Shown here one piece after another: positions 34,433-46,254 of a DNA stretch of 64,000 nt; position 1 is the first letter of the stretch, and each line of letters opens with the position of its first letter. The position numbers were made by a program, and so were the translations under genes. The notes under the pieces were generated by a model. It was not told the DNA's origin. It worked only from the letters and a program-made list of their open reading frames with translations, and did no database searches. Origin of the DNA: Humulus lupulus (lineage: Eukaryota; Streptophyta; Magnoliopsida; Rosales; Cannabaceae); NCBI RefSeq assembly GCF_963169125.1, contig NC_084798.1:195791481-195855480 (forward strand). Reading direction: 5' to 3'.

Positions 34433-35529
34433 TTATTTCCATGCCCTGGAAAATTAATTCCTTTGCAATTAAGTCATTCTCTCTATAAATCTTTCTTTTG
34501 ACATCCTTACCCTTTACAATGTAGGACAGGGGTGATCTAGGGACCATGGACCTGTAATACGAAGCTCCAATAAATCAGATTATTAATTAAACCCATTAAT
34601 CTAATAATATTATTTATTAATTCCATGATTACTCCAATATAAATATGGAATTGCATTCTAAGTATTTATAGAATTATATTTACACAGTTTTCTTAGTCCA
34701 TTGATATAACAATAAATGTAGTTCTGTCCTCCCTTTATTGGTTCGTTAATTAGAGCTAGCCAAGATTACCGTTTTACCCTTATAATTACATCTTGATCCT
34801 TAAGTACCATTAATTCACTAGCGAATGATTAATCTATAATCCAATTATAGATTTGAGCTCAATAACTATACAGTTCCAGAATTAACCCTTAAGAGAACCA
34901 ATATTTGATCCGTTAGGAAAGTATGGATCCCATTATTGTAAATCATGTTCCCAACCATTCATGATATTGATTCTTCAAAACAAAAGCCATTAGCCTCATT
35001 ATACTAAGAAACCTTAACTAGTGAATCAAAAGAACCAATAAACACAAACATGAGTTCATGAATATTCAGGATTTAGACTGATCTACAAATGATCATCATT
35101 ATGATAAGAATTAAATATGTATGTCAAACAACAAGTTTATAAATATAATTATTCTCATCGGTCATGTCATATATAATCTCTATTATATACAACACCTTTA
35201 CTAAAATGTCTATCCACATTAGTAATCTGAATTTAGATCACTTGCATCCTGTATGCTTAATAAACCGCACTAGTAACCATTCATTAAAGATTCGTAACTT
35301 TAATATGTTACTGACTATTTTATTCATTATATATGATCTTAATTCTCTCGTACTAATAGAAGATCATATTCTCATGAATGAATAAGGAATTTTTTTGATA
35401 TTATTATATAATTAATTCAAACAATAATTGCAACATTCAAATATAATAAAATTGTAATTTTATTTAAATTAATAAAATGTATTTACATGCTTTTAGGGCA
35501 TTAATCCTAACAATTTCCCACTTGCCCTT
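34433..35529 (-). repeat. Partial 3' LTR and PPT of reverse copia
   Basis: The LTR part ends at 35512 (CCTAACA on the plus strand, TGTTAGG on minus) and is preceded on the minus strand by the PPT AAGGGCAAGTGGGAAAT (35529-35513). It aligns with the right-hand part of the solo LTR at 47518-49423 (shared GGGACCATGGACCT, AAGCTCCAATAAAT and GAGTTCATGAA-like phrases). Confidence 0.8.
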
Positions 35530-35550
35530 AAAGCAAGTGAGGCATCTCCC

Positions 35551-35735
35551 TTAATCCCATGTTGCATACATGACCCATAAATGACTTTGCAGGAAGTGCA
35601 CAATCTCTCTAACAGTCGCATCACCTTTGTGCACAATCTCTCTAACCAAATGGTATTTCCTTTCTATATGTTTTCCTCTCTTGTGGCTTCTAATTTCCTT
35701 GGAGTTAGCTACTGTTCCACTATTGTCACAGTATA
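35551..35735 (-). pseudogene. Copia RNase H C-terminus
   Basis: The minus strand reads YCDNSGTVANSKEIRSHK, RGKHIERKYHLVREIV, then divergent sequence with VREIVHFLQ. It was joined to the RNase H segment at 37978-38228 before the solo LTR inserted between them. Confidence 0.8.
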
Positions 35736-37972
35736 TGTAACGCCCCAAATTTGCTAATAAGGCTTAGTGCATTGATTAGCGTGCCGGGAGGGCAATAATT
35801 GGTTTAATTGTATTATTACGTGATTAATCATGATATATGTGTATCAATGTTTGAGTTATGATATAATGTGAATAAATATGCATGTTTAGGTGTATTAAAT
35901 ATGCATGTGGCCCATTTTGGTTATTAAGGGCATGTTTGCAATTTCGGCCCGTTGAGGGCATAAATGTAATTATGTGTGTGTGTGTATTGTTATTGAGACC
36001 ACAATATTGTGGAGATATATTTGAGATGTGTGGTCTGAGGCGGTCCTAGGGAGCAGATTAGCGGAATAGTCACAACGGGGTCAAATACTCGGCACGGGGT
36101 GAGCCTGGGGGTATTTTGGGAACGTAGAGTATATTCTGGGTTGATTGTTTAACAGGTAGTTATTTAGCGGTTATTTGGGTATGCCGGGATTAATTGAAGA
36201 TTTATAGGAATACTCGAGGAATTAGTGGGAATGTGGCAAATGACGGATTTACCCTTGGTAGTATTAAAGGGCTAGGAATTGATATAGGGGCATTTTGGTC
36301 ATTGTGGTGCCAAGGGATAGACATAGACTTATGGCCTTAGAGTCTAGAACTAAGCAGAAGAAACTTAGTCTCTCAGCTCTCTCTCTCTCACATGTTTTTA
36401 TTTCTCTCTCTCTCTCCCTTAGACTTTTTAGCTCATTTTCTCTCTGAATTTCTAGAGGATTTGAGGCTGGAAACTTGGGGAAATTAAGCTAGGAGGAAGT
36501 TTGGAGGCAGCTGAGGGTCGAATTATCAGATTGAGGTAAGGCTCTATTCTAAATTCTGTTGGTTTTTTGCTATGATTTAAGGGTTTTCATGGGTTTAAGC
36601 CATAGGCTGGTTTTTGAATTTTGGTGAGATTATGGAGTAGTTGTTTGGGTAATTATACTGATTATGTTGCCTTAATATGGATTCTAGACGCAATTTTGGG
36701 TTTAGGTATTAGGTTGGGTGAATTTCAGTGTAATTGGCTCGAGAAAACGTAGGGGGAATTCTGGGTTCGCGGGGTCGCGCCACGGCGTTGTTCTTGAGCG
36801 CCGCGGCCCACATGAACTCAGCAGGCCTAGAGGGTCTCTGAAATTGCCCAGGCGCCGCAACGCAGGTTAAGGCATGCCGCGACCCGTGTCCCCCGGGTGA
36901 GAGCCTTGAGCTCTCTAACTTGAGGAGGGATGCGGCGCCCAGAGGAGGAACGCGTCTCAAATGGAAAATAGTGGCGAATTGGGGGGTTTTGGCCTCAGGA
37001 ACTCAAATTTAGGGGCTCGGGAAAGATCCTACTACCCGGTTTAGTAGAATGTGAGGTCCCGGAGGCTAGTATATTGTTCTGAAGGCTTTTGATTGATTTA
37101 GATTGTTACGGCTATTTATTATTACGTTGTGAGTAGGTTTTTCCGCTAAGGCTCGGGTTTAGGGATTGTGCTCAGGATCACACTATACAGTCAGCTTGGG
37201 ACTTAGGTAAGAAAATTATTTGTGCCCATAGAGCAGGGCATGGCCTGATTATTTGTGTTTAGTGTTATGTATGGATGTTTATAATCATTATGCCATGTTT
37301 GTGTGTTTATGATTGATCGACGAAGGTCGGGTTCGACAAAGGTCAGGAATGGTAATAAGCATGTTGAATGCAAGCCGAACAACAATAAGCATGTTGAATG
37401 TAGGCCGCCATGGCATGTCCATATAGAGTGTTGTACTCACATGTTTAGTGAAGACCGTGAACCTGGTGCCTGGTAAAGCACCTTGATCGGCATAGGCCGC
37501 TATGTGGCTAGTCTGTTGTATTTGTTTAAGTTATGCATTTACCGGAATGAATTGTTATATGCTATGTGTGTAGAGTTTTCTTGCCGGTCCTTGGCTCATA
37601 GGTACTCTATGGTGCAGGTAAGGGCAAGGAAAATGTCGACCAAGCATGAGTTGGAGGGCATGGAGCGGTTTAGCCTACCTAGTCACCACGGATGGGGTAG
37701 TTTTGAGGAACATGTTATAAATGTTTGATTTTATCACCTAGATCGAATGTAAAGTAAATTTTGAGTTGTAAATATGTTTTAAACAATATTTTTGGATACC
37801 AATGTAACACTTTTATAATCTTAATGAATGTTCAAACCTATTCTATTAAAGTTTCATTAAATGAGTCTTCACTTTAATTTAATCACACTTTTTAGTCTAA
37901 ACTCTCGATTAATGAGCTAATGGCACATTTTAAAATCATATGGTAATGACTTTAGGGTAGTAGGGTGTTACA
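35736..37972 (+). mobile_element. Solo gypsy LTR inside copia RNase H
   Basis: 2237 bp from TGTAACGCCCCAAA to GGGTGTTACA. Flanks are gtata (35731-35735) and gcata (37973-37977), a 5-bp TSD with one C-to-T change; removing the insert rejoins the RNase H frame. It has the LTR-group landmarks: CT-rich leader (36375-36430), GAGGTAAG (36533), a large CpG-rich block (36770-36955), TTTTCTTGCCGGTCCTTGGC (about 37577), GGTGCAGGTAAGGGCAA (about 37610) and a GT-rich microsatellite (35970-35985). Its hairpin zone is short compared with its relatives. Confidence 0.9.
36770..36955 (+). repeat. CpG-rich palindromic-word block
   Basis: Contains GGGGTCGCGCCACGGCG, GAGCGCCGCGGCCC, GGCGCCGCAACGC, GCCGCGACCC and GATGCGGCGCCC. 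It begins about 237 bp after the donor-like GAGGTAAG at 36533. A fortuitous minus-strand ORF (36960-36709) is a by-product of the high GC. Confidence 0.65.
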
Positions 37973-37977
37973 GCATA

Positions 37978-39400
37978 GGATTAGTGACTTATCCATATCT
38001 ATAACTACTTCTAGATTAGTGTAGAAATTCCTCAACCAAACTACTTCCTTAGCTGCTTCACAAGCCGCTATATACTCGACTTCCATGGTTTAATCTGCAA
38101 TACTGGATTGTTTAATACTTCTCATGACTACAACTCCTCCACAAGAAGTGAACACTAACCCAGAAGTCGACTTATGACTGTCTTTTTCTTATTGAAAATC
38201 AAAATCAGTATATTCAATAGGGTTGAACTTATGCCCTAAATATACAAGCATATAATCTCTCGTTCTCGTAAGATACTTGAGAATGTGCTTTACTACAATC
38301 CAGTGTTTCTAACCAGGATTTGATTGATAAAGAAAAAATCATTATTGCATAGCATATGTTAGGCCTAGTATACAACACATCATACATAAGACTCCCAATT
38401 GCGAAAGCATAGGGATACTTTCTCATGTCCTCTTCCTCTTGAGGTGTCTTTGGACATTGCTCATTGGAAAGAGTAATTTCATGTCTGGTTGGTAACTGAC
38501 CTTTCTTGGAATTCTCCATAGAGAACCTTTCAAGCACCTTATCTATATAATTAGCTTGAGAAAGTGTCAAGAGCTTGTTCTTCCTATGCCTTAGGATTTG
38601 GATTCTCAGAACATAGCTCGCCTCGCCCAAATCTTTCATTTGGAACTTTTCGGCTAAGCACTTATTTATGTTTGACAGTGTCTCTACATTGTTGCCAATG
38701 AGGAGAATGTCGTCCACATAAAGAACTAGGAAAACCACCATTTTTCCTTTGATATATGTCGACATTCTGTTCGAAGCCATATGTTCTAATTGTTTCATTA
38801 AAGGTGATATTCCAAGATCTAGATGCTTGCTTTAATCCATGAATGAATTTCAATAACTTACACACCTTTTGATCTTCCCCATTCTTGATGAATCCTTCTG
38901 GTTGTACCATATAGATAATTTCATCAAGATAGCCATTAAGGAAAGTTGTCTTGACGTCCATATGTCATATCTCATAGTCATACGTGGCAACTATGGATAA
39001 GAGGATGCGAATGGATTTCAGCATGGCCACAGGAGAAAATGTTTCTTCATAATCAACACCCTTCTCTTTGAGTGTAACCTTTGGCTACAAGCCTTACTTT
39101 GAAAGTATCCACTTTCCCATCTACACCTCTTTTCTTCTTGTATATCCATTTATACCCAATGGGCCTGACATCTTCAGGTGGGTCTATAAGTTCCCAAACA
39201 GAATTGGAATACATAGATTCCATTTCTTGGTCCATGACTTCTTTCCATTTCTCATTTTCAGGATCATCCATAGCCTCTTTGAAGGTTAATGGATCGTCCT
39301 TGTCTGTATCAGAAACAAGGACATACACCTTATGTTCGTAACGAACAAGTTGCCTCACAATCATCCCACTACGACATTACACTGGGGTTTCCTTTTCAGG
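37978..39400 (-). pseudogene. Copia reverse transcriptase and RNase H, reverse strand, decayed
   Basis: The minus strand gives KEVMDQEMESMYSNSVWEL, YKWIYKKKRG, KVRLVAKGYTQ, DVKTTFLNGYLDEIIYM, FIHGLKQASRSWN, an intact FLVLYVDDILLIGNN, QFHMKDLGEASYVL-like sequence and GSLMYDVLYTRPNICYA. Frames change near 39053, 38961-38945 and 38798-38662, and the RNase H part (37978-38228) has further stops. It is close in sequence to the plus-strand copia at 25455-27016 but a different copy. Confidence 0.85.
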
Positions 39401-39708
39401 AATAGTTGTTTCTTTGGTTTGTCGTTTATCATTTAATGATGATAATTAAGGTGATGGATTCTTATCAGCTGTGAGTTCCTCCAATACTACCTTGCTCCAA
39501 GTTTTATAGTTATTCATATAATAGTGTTCAAGGAAGGTCACATTTGTTGAAACAAATACCTTTTGGTCCTTGGGACTATAGAAGTAACTGCCTCTTATTT
39601 CTGGAGCGTAGCCCACAAAAATGCATATTTCAGACCTCGAATCAAGTTTCCCTAATTTAGGTCTAAGAACATGAGCATGACAGCCCCAAATGTGGAATGT
39701 TGCAAACT
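39400..39708 (-). pseudogene. Copia integrase C-terminal fragment
   Basis: Minus-strand frames show the motifs that close copia integrase: a WGC-like phrase, RPKLGKLDSRSEICIFVGY, an RGSYFYS-like segment and FVSTNVTFLEHYYMN. Everything N-terminal to this, including the catalytic core, is deleted, and LTR sequence follows directly. Confidence 0.7.
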
Positions 39709-40763
39709 AGGTTTGTTTCCATTCACAGTTACGCAACAGAATGGATCTTTTAAATTTTTTATTAATACCAGTCAGGATCATACATATATAGGTATATTAA
39801 ATCACATACAAATAGATTAGAGATTACCTCTTGAAGCCTATCAAGAATCCACGAATCTTTTTGTATAAATCAACGATCTTCCTATCCAAATTTTGAAAGC
39901 TTACACCTTGATCTTCTAGACCAATCCTCAAACACACAAGGATGTGTGTGGGCATGTAGGATTCAAAAGGTTGATTTAGAACTCTCTAGATGTACTCAAA
40001 AGATGAGAACTAGAATGATTTTATTGAGAGAATATGTATTGAATAGTTTTTCAGGTTTAGAAAAACCGTCGCTTTCTTTTTCAGAGAGAGAGTCTGACAA
40101 TCTGAACTTTTTAATTGCTTAAAACAACTTATTCCTTAAAGTATCGCTCTTTCAGTTTTATAAAGATAATTAACTTAATTAAATAATCTTTATTTTATTA
40201 AAATAAAACTGATAAGTTATAACCTATTTAATTATTTAATTTAAATCATATTTAATAGAATAAATAAATAAATAAATAATTTGAAATTCAAAATTCAAAT
40301 CTCAGGGATATCTAATATCCATGTGTGGCGCCACACACTCACTATACAATGAGTGTGTTACCCCACACAATTAAGGTTGTCCCTAATTTTCTCATTTGTT
40401 TATTTAATTAATATTTAAGACAATATATTTATACCAAAATAAATATTAGTTAATTCAAAATTAATATTATCTTAAAATATCAGTTTTAAATAAATATCTT
40501 ATTATAAATAAGATAATTATTAATCTCTCTCTTTATATTAATCTAAACATATGATTAATATTTATTTTAACATATAGTTTTTCAATATAAAAACAATATA
40601 GTTAAATAATTAATTCATAATTAATCAATTGCTCATAATTATCACATAATTATTTCCATTCCATGAAAAATTTATTCCTTTACAATTAAGCCATTCTCTC
40701 TACAAATATTTCTTTTGACATCCTTACCCTTGACATTGTAGGACAGAGGTGATCTGGGGACCA
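39709..40763 (-). repeat. Partial 5' LTR of reverse copia, with palindromes
   Basis: It aligns with the left part of the solo LTR 47518-49423 (shared CACACAAGGA/CACACAAAGA, GTGTGGGC, CAGAGAGAG and GGGGACCATG phrases). At 40323-40336 lies the perfect 14-bp palindrome GTGTGGCGCCACAC, overlapped by an 8-bp hairpin CACACTCA...TGAGTGTG (40334-40357). The LTR breaks off at 40763. Confidence 0.75.
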
Positions 40764-42486
40764 TGTATCCCGGGCTTGGCCAGGATCCCAAGGAGTTTGA
40801 TGGGGAGGAGGAGGCGACCATGGATTTTGAGAAAGTGGTTGAGATAGTTTCCCAAGTTGCCCAGGCAGCGAAGATTTTTGATGATGTTGTCTTTGAGGAG
40901 GAGGAGGTTGCAGTTCCCACCCGCCCTGTTGCCCTTGCTACAACCCCAACCCCAGCCCCCATTCTAGCCGATATGAAAGAGTTGATGCAGCGGTCGAAGA
41001 GAGTCGAGGGTCAACAGGAGACCCTTCTGAAGAACTAGTCATTGATCGTGGACACAGTCAGTCAGATCATGACATTTATTTAGGAGCGACCGAGGGACTC
41101 CAAGGAAGATTCAGACTCAGAGTCACTGGATATTCTAGATGACTTTGAACTTGATCCATCCACTCTTTCAACAATTGTTGTGACACCTGATGCTACGGAT
41201 CCAAGAGTCGCTATTGTCAACCTTGAGGAGGTGCACGAGGTTCAGTTTAAGAGGAGAAAATGCAAGGCTGAATGGTTTGAGGACTACACTGTTCTAACGA
41301 GTAATAGACCTTGCACTGATGCAACTGCACATACAGAGGAGGTATTGGTGCTCAACCCTCTCAAAAAGCCAAATGCCAAACAATATAGGACACTCTGCAA
41401 GTGGCTGCTTGGAGACATCCCCAACAAGACTCTGAGGGATGTGAAGACAAGGTGTCACAGTCCAGCATGGTTTCTGACATGGAAGACACCGCGGTCGTGG
41501 CTTGATGATGGGGTAAGCTAATTATTTAAAATGTTAACAAATTATGTTTTGTTTTAAATATTTTAAGTTCTGTTTTCATTGGCTTGATATGAGTCTGATT
41601 GGGGGGGCGGGGGGGCGGGTGAGCTCGATATGAGCTTGACAAGGATCGATTATAACTCGATAGGATCTCAATTGGTTATTTTCAAACTATTTTTTTTAGC
41701 TATTTTTGATGATTTTTTCTAACTTTTTCTTCAGTACTCTCTTTCTAGCACATTAATGCGGCTCAACACATACTTCGTAGGCGTCACCAGTTTTTTTCCC
41801 ACGACATATCGCCAGAGTGCTATTGTGATGAACATGATGTTCTCATAAGTGATACCTACCAGATATGATCAGTACAAGAGTAGTGCTAACAAAGAAAAGT
41901 ACCTTTGGGATGGTGACGCGAGGTCCATGGTGACCGGCCTCGAGCAATAGTTTCTAGCATCTTGGTCAAGAGCTCAGGATGTATATTGGTGCCAAAACTA
42001 TCAACAGTCTCATTAGTTTGCCATTGAAGCTTCTATTTCTAGTTGGACATTCATCATATATGATTCATACATCTCAGTGATTAGTGACGCACAAATAGAG
42101 GAAATTATGAAGCCATGGTGAATGTTGTTTCCTTCCCTGTTGCTGAAGAGTAAGCTGTTCAAGGATAGCTTGATGTTGAAGATTCCTGCAACAGGAAAGA
42201 GGCCACATCAGTTCATATGGTGCCGCCTACAACGACACGAGCTCACTCAGTCCAAGAGAAGGTATATAACATCATCTCTATACTATATCAGTTTGTAAGG
42301 AAATTTATAGTACTATGCATTTAATGTTTATATGTTTTTTATAGTGGAGATTGTGGTGTGTATGTTATTAAGCATATTAAGCATCTCATTTCGACCTTCC
42401 ATTGGACACCATTTGCGATGAAAATATAGAGTTGTTCAGGAACAAGTGGACGACAAACTTGTGGTATCAGAATGTGCGACCTTGAA
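40764..42486 (+). pseudogene. Ulp1-like SUMO protease (C48 family) in MULE, decayed
   Basis: An N-terminal acidic, Pro/Ala-rich region (40763-41170) is followed by KKPNAKQYRTLCKWLLGDIP, CHSPAWFLTWKTPRSWLDDG and INAAQHILRRRHQFF. The catalytic core is recognisable: His (CAT 42011), Asp in IIYDSYIS (42062) and Cys in SGDCGVYVIKHIKHLIS (TGT 42352). Two introns restore the frame exactly: 41513-41748 and 42262-42344, both GT...AG. Breaks include in-frame TAG at 41036, 41081 and 42014 and a frameshift after the Cys motif. Family members cleave SUMO or its precursor; a role for the element is unproven. Confidence 0.82.
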
Positions 42487-42639
42487 TGGCTTCCATACTT
42501 GTATATTTTGTTTTTTTTTATTGGACTTATATTATTAGAGCTATTATGACATGCTCTTCATTTTTTTGATGATGACTGTTTACATGTTCTGTTTGTGTTT
42601 TGGGTTTTTTTTCGGATCACTATAGAACTATATAACTGT

Positions 42640-42925
42640 TGTAAACGTATTATCGAGCTGTTATTGAGGAACCATCATATTCGACTTTAAATTTAATTTA
42701 ATAGGCTATTATGGAGCATCCATCGAACTACAATGGAGCAGCCATCGAGCTAAGTCAATTTAATAAGATATTATCGAGCAACCATCGAACTTATATCTCG
42801 AGCAGCCATTAAGCTAAGAAAAAAATCAGGTTTAAAATTCATTTTAACCAGTCTATCATCGAGCAGTCATCAAATTCATATTGAGCATACATCAAGTTCA
42901 CAACGAGCTACTATCGAGCTCATCG
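42640..42925. repeat. Cluster of ATCGAGC words downstream of both MULE genes
   Basis: About a dozen close variants of ATCGAGC(A/T) in 280 bp, including at about 42651, 42750, 42774, 42852 and 42911, with one-base variants (ATCGAAC, TTGAGC, CTCGAGC) between them. Spacing is irregular, 10-40 bp. It lies in the gap between the converging genes. Confidence 0.7.
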
Positions 42926-43030
42926 AGTTTATATGGATCTACACAGAACTTATAAAAAAAATAAAGAAAAAACAAGGGAAACAAAGCAAAGTTAATAATA
43001 AAAACGCGTCCAAATCGATACAAATAGTAA

Positions 43031-45666
43031 TTATTGTCTAACTTTGCATGAAGTCTTGTTGTGGCCAAGACCACCACACATACTACACTTACCCTCTTTG
43101 CGCACCACTTCATCGGTCCATGGATAACATTTTGTCTTCATTCTTCCTACCTTTTTCTTCTTCGGCCGACCAACTGGTTGTTTCTCAACGGGTACCCCAA
43201 CTTGCATATTATTTATGTCCTCATGAATTGTCCACTCGTCCTTTTTGCTAGTTGGGTAAATTGTTTCTTTATACGACTCCCTCCACATCTCAGTAGTGTA
43301 GAATGGGGAACACAGTGAGTAAATGTTTACACCACGGTCGGTGGCTGCAGCCACTGCATGAACACAAGGTATCCCCAATCTGAAACATGCCACAGGAGCA
43401 TGATTTGGTCATCAAATTTACCTCACCATCACCATCTTGGTCTACCACATGAAATTCGAATTGTCCAAGAGCCTAGACTTTCAAGTACCTTGCATCAGCT
43501 GCAGTACCTACCACATATTTCTCCATTAGTGGTGATAATTTGGACGAGCACTTCTCTACCTCATCACGGTGCCCAGCAAACCATGACTGAAGTGTGAAAC
43601 GAATAAATTCCACAAAAGTAGTGAATGAGAAGGTTTTTGCTTCTCTGGTTTTATTATTGAAGCTTCCGGCGTAGTTTATTTTCATTATATTGTATCGATT
43701 CCCAGGAAAATAAGCACGAGTCCACTTATCAAAGCCAATACCCTCGAGATATTGACCTATGGCAGGATCCATTTTCTTTATATTGTTAAAGAACTTGTGA
43801 AATTTTGAATTCTGAAATGCATATGTCGCATTCCACATCTATGTGATAATGATCAGTCTTGAACTTAGCGATTACATTCATACTTATATGATGGTAGCAT
43901 GCACCATGGTAGGCATCAGGGAAGACGAACTCAAGAGCATGAATAATGCTAGCATGCTTGTCTGATACAAAAGCCAGATTATCAATAACTACAATGGATT
44001 CCTTCAATTTCATCATGAAATACTTCCAAGAATTATGATTCTCACTGTCCACCAACGCGAACACAATTGGATAAATGTGGCTATTCGCATCCAATGCAAC
44101 AACACACAGGATGTGGACACCATACCTCGTCTTTAAGAAAGTGTAATCCACACATATCACAAGATGACATGATGTAAATCCCCTTCTACAAACTCTAAGT
44201 GAGAAGAAGCAGTAAAGGAAACGACCATCCTCTGTGACAAAATCGGTTATTGTACCTGGATTCTTTTGCTACAACATGTGCAAGTAAGAAGGTAACTTGG
44301 GGTAGGATTCTTCAAGTGTCCCCCTGACATAATTGCGTACCTTTTCTCTGCATCTTCATGCCTTCATATAACTCATATTGATCCCAAAATATTTCTCCAT
44401 ATTTTCCTTTATGTTGTTTGCCATGTAGCTAGTGCCATCAGTAACATATTTGTTCTTGATAAGGTGCCCGAAGGTGCTTCTTGACGGTGGTATTTCTATC
44501 AAACTTATAGTGAGCGCGTATGTGAAAGACCGCCCTACTTTTTCCCCCTTAATCCCCAACCACAGTCAAGATATACCACACATCAGTACTAGACTTCTTC
44601 ACCACAAACTCAAAATTATTCTTCATTGCAAGGAGAGACGCTTTGGTTTTCAAATCCATCTTATTCTCAAAAGTCTTCCCAAGGTGTATTTCTCCCAATG
44701 GTGCATTGGATGAGGAGGTATGTGATTGACCAGATGCCATAATATCTTCCTTCGTAAACATGGGAGCACTCCATCTTTTGTGATCTTCTGTTGAAAATAT
44801 TGGAAAGTTCCCTGTAATGTTATCTTCTGTTCCATCAGGACAACTAGAGTTGGTGCTAGGTGTTCGTCTTCCTTGACTTGGTAGGTTCGTCCGTGCAATA
44901 GGACGTACTGGCTGTTCTTGTACTTATTCGACTTGCAAATCATCAGATCTGTCAATCGACACTTCTGCACTATAATATGCCTCTGAATCGTACCTTGACC
45001 CCTCATTAAATTCAACTACTGGATCGTTATTCACATAGGGGTCTTACTCATACTGGTTGTCCCTCAGGTCACCAATAGGACCTCCAACAGGATCCAATAG
45101 TACCCACAGGATCAACACCAACAGGATCTCCCACAAGATCTCTTTTTGGAACAAAAGTGTCCACCTCACTACGAACTTTATTAACATTGGGACTGGGAGT
45201 GGAATATGGATATGAAATGACAAACTTCTTAACAGGAGTGACACACAAGGCAACCCTTTCTTTCACTGCTACTCCTAAGAATGCACGAACACCAAGATCA
45301 CTTTCAACATGAACGTGTGTAAATGGTTGGTCGATGCATGTGTAAGGAACCTCCAATTTCAACCTATACATTTGTTTATCAACACGAAGTTCCTTGTGCA
45401 ATATGTCAAGAAGTTTCAAGTACATTATGTCATTCTCTATCGGTATCACTATGCATTGAGCACCCTTGAAAATCTACTTCCTCCCTTCTATTTCCCAAAG
45501 ACCATTGTAAGATACAAAATCTTAAACAATGGAACTTGTGATGAAAAAAAAAATCCAAGAAACTGTTAAAAAAATGTAATTTTTTTTCTTCAGGTTTTAA
45601 AAATAAGTCTATCGAGCTATAATCAAACCTATATCGAGCTCCTATCGAACATACATTGAGCAACAA
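43031..45666 (-). pseudogene. MULE transposase (mudrA-like), decayed
   Basis: On the minus strand: an N-terminal region (45666-45069) of unclear fold; the MuDR-type zinc/WRKY-like region (KTFENKMDLKTKASLLAMKN and KVGRSFTYALTI, 44761-44460); an IKENMEKYFGINMSYMKA segment; the catalytic MULE domain from CVDYTFLKTRYGVHILCVVALDAN (Asp at about 44150) through FVSDKHASIIHALEFVFPDAYHGACYHH (43960-43890); a helical part ending YLEGIGFDKWTRAYFPGNRYN; a SWIM finger (CXC...CVHAVAA, about 43400-43355); and a CCHC knuckle CSMCGGLGHNKTSC (about 43080-43034). Frameshifts lie near 44555, 44160-44350, 43830 and 43395. It would cut and join MULE ends; this copy is inactive. Confidence 0.88.
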
Positions 45667-45860
45667 ATTTTTAAACCGAACATAACTTTAACCAAACATT
45701 TCATCGAGCCCTTATCGAGCACTAATAAAGCAACATCAAGATCTTAATAGAACCTACACCATCTGCCTATTATTGATCCCCTATCGATCTCCCATCGAGC
45801 ACATATCGAGAAACTACTAAACCAAATAGTCTAGGGTCCACTCGAACCCCTATCGAACAA
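45600..45860. repeat. Cluster of ATCGAGC words upstream of mudrA
   Basis: About twelve ATCGAGC/ATCGAAC-type words in 260 bp, for example near 45609, 45633, 45644, 45703, 45715, 45798 and 45807. Same word and orientation as 42640-42925, but on the 5' side of the transposase gene. Confidence 0.7.
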
Positions 45861-46250
45861 CAATGTTGCAGAAAATCCAGAAAAATGCAGATCGCAAAAT
45901 CTCTCTATCAAACCCAAAAAACACACCAATATATGGTCAGGTCTATTCGAAATAGCCAAAAAAAAGTAAACAAACAATACCCAGCACAAAAAAATGAACA
46001 ATCTTCTTACCCATGGTTTTTCTCCTCCAAAATCCCTCAAAATGGATGTTGCCTTTGATATTGGGATCTTTACAGAGACAATGGAGATGACTAATGTAAT
46101 GTAACGCATTGGATAGCCAAGACCATTACACTGTGTATTTTAAATAGTGGAGGACTTACTAATCAAGTCATTTGGATATAAACGTGTAACTAAGGGTAAT
46201 TAATGAATTAGAGTTTAAATTTTTTGATCATATGAATAGTTATTTTCATT
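45861..46250. other. MULE 5' flank, no gene recognised
   Basis: AT-rich sequence between the upstream ATCGAGC cluster and the next gypsy fragment. A TGTAATG...CATTACA pair (about 46099-46136) brackets 24 bp. No clear terminal inverted repeat is found. The 92-codon minus ORF (46109-45831) shows no domain. Confidence 0.4.
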
Positions 46251-46254
46251 TAAA

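Larger units (their letters stand above)
34433..40763 (-). mobile_element. Ty1/copia remnant, reverse strand, with internal deletions
   Basis: On the minus strand, from right to left: a partial LTR (about 40763-39709), a fragment of integrase, RT, RNase H (broken by a solo gypsy LTR), a PPT (35529-35513) and a partial LTR (35512-34433). Gag, protease and most of integrase are deleted. The two LTR pieces are complementary halves that overlap only in about 120 bp (34433-34547 and 40646-40763), so each LTR has lost a different half. Confidence 0.82.
40764..46250. mobile_element. Mutator-like element (MULE) with Ulp1-like gene, left end truncated
   Basis: A Ulp1-like protease pseudogene (+) and a mudrA-like transposase pseudogene (-) face each other tail to tail with 0.5 kb between. 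MULEs carrying Ulp1-like genes are known in plants. The left end is cut at the copia LTR junction (40763), and I could not define terminal inverted repeats or a 9-bp TSD, so limits are approximate. Confidence 0.6.

Noticed and set aside
36709..36960. 83-codon minus-strand ORF in the solo LTR
   Set aside because: It coincides with the CpG-rich word block, where stop codons are rare.
46099..46136. TGTAATG...CATTACA inverted pair considered as a MULE terminal repeat or MITE
   Set aside because: Seven-base arms around 24 bp are too short, no matching copy was found at the other MULE end and no TSD is visible.
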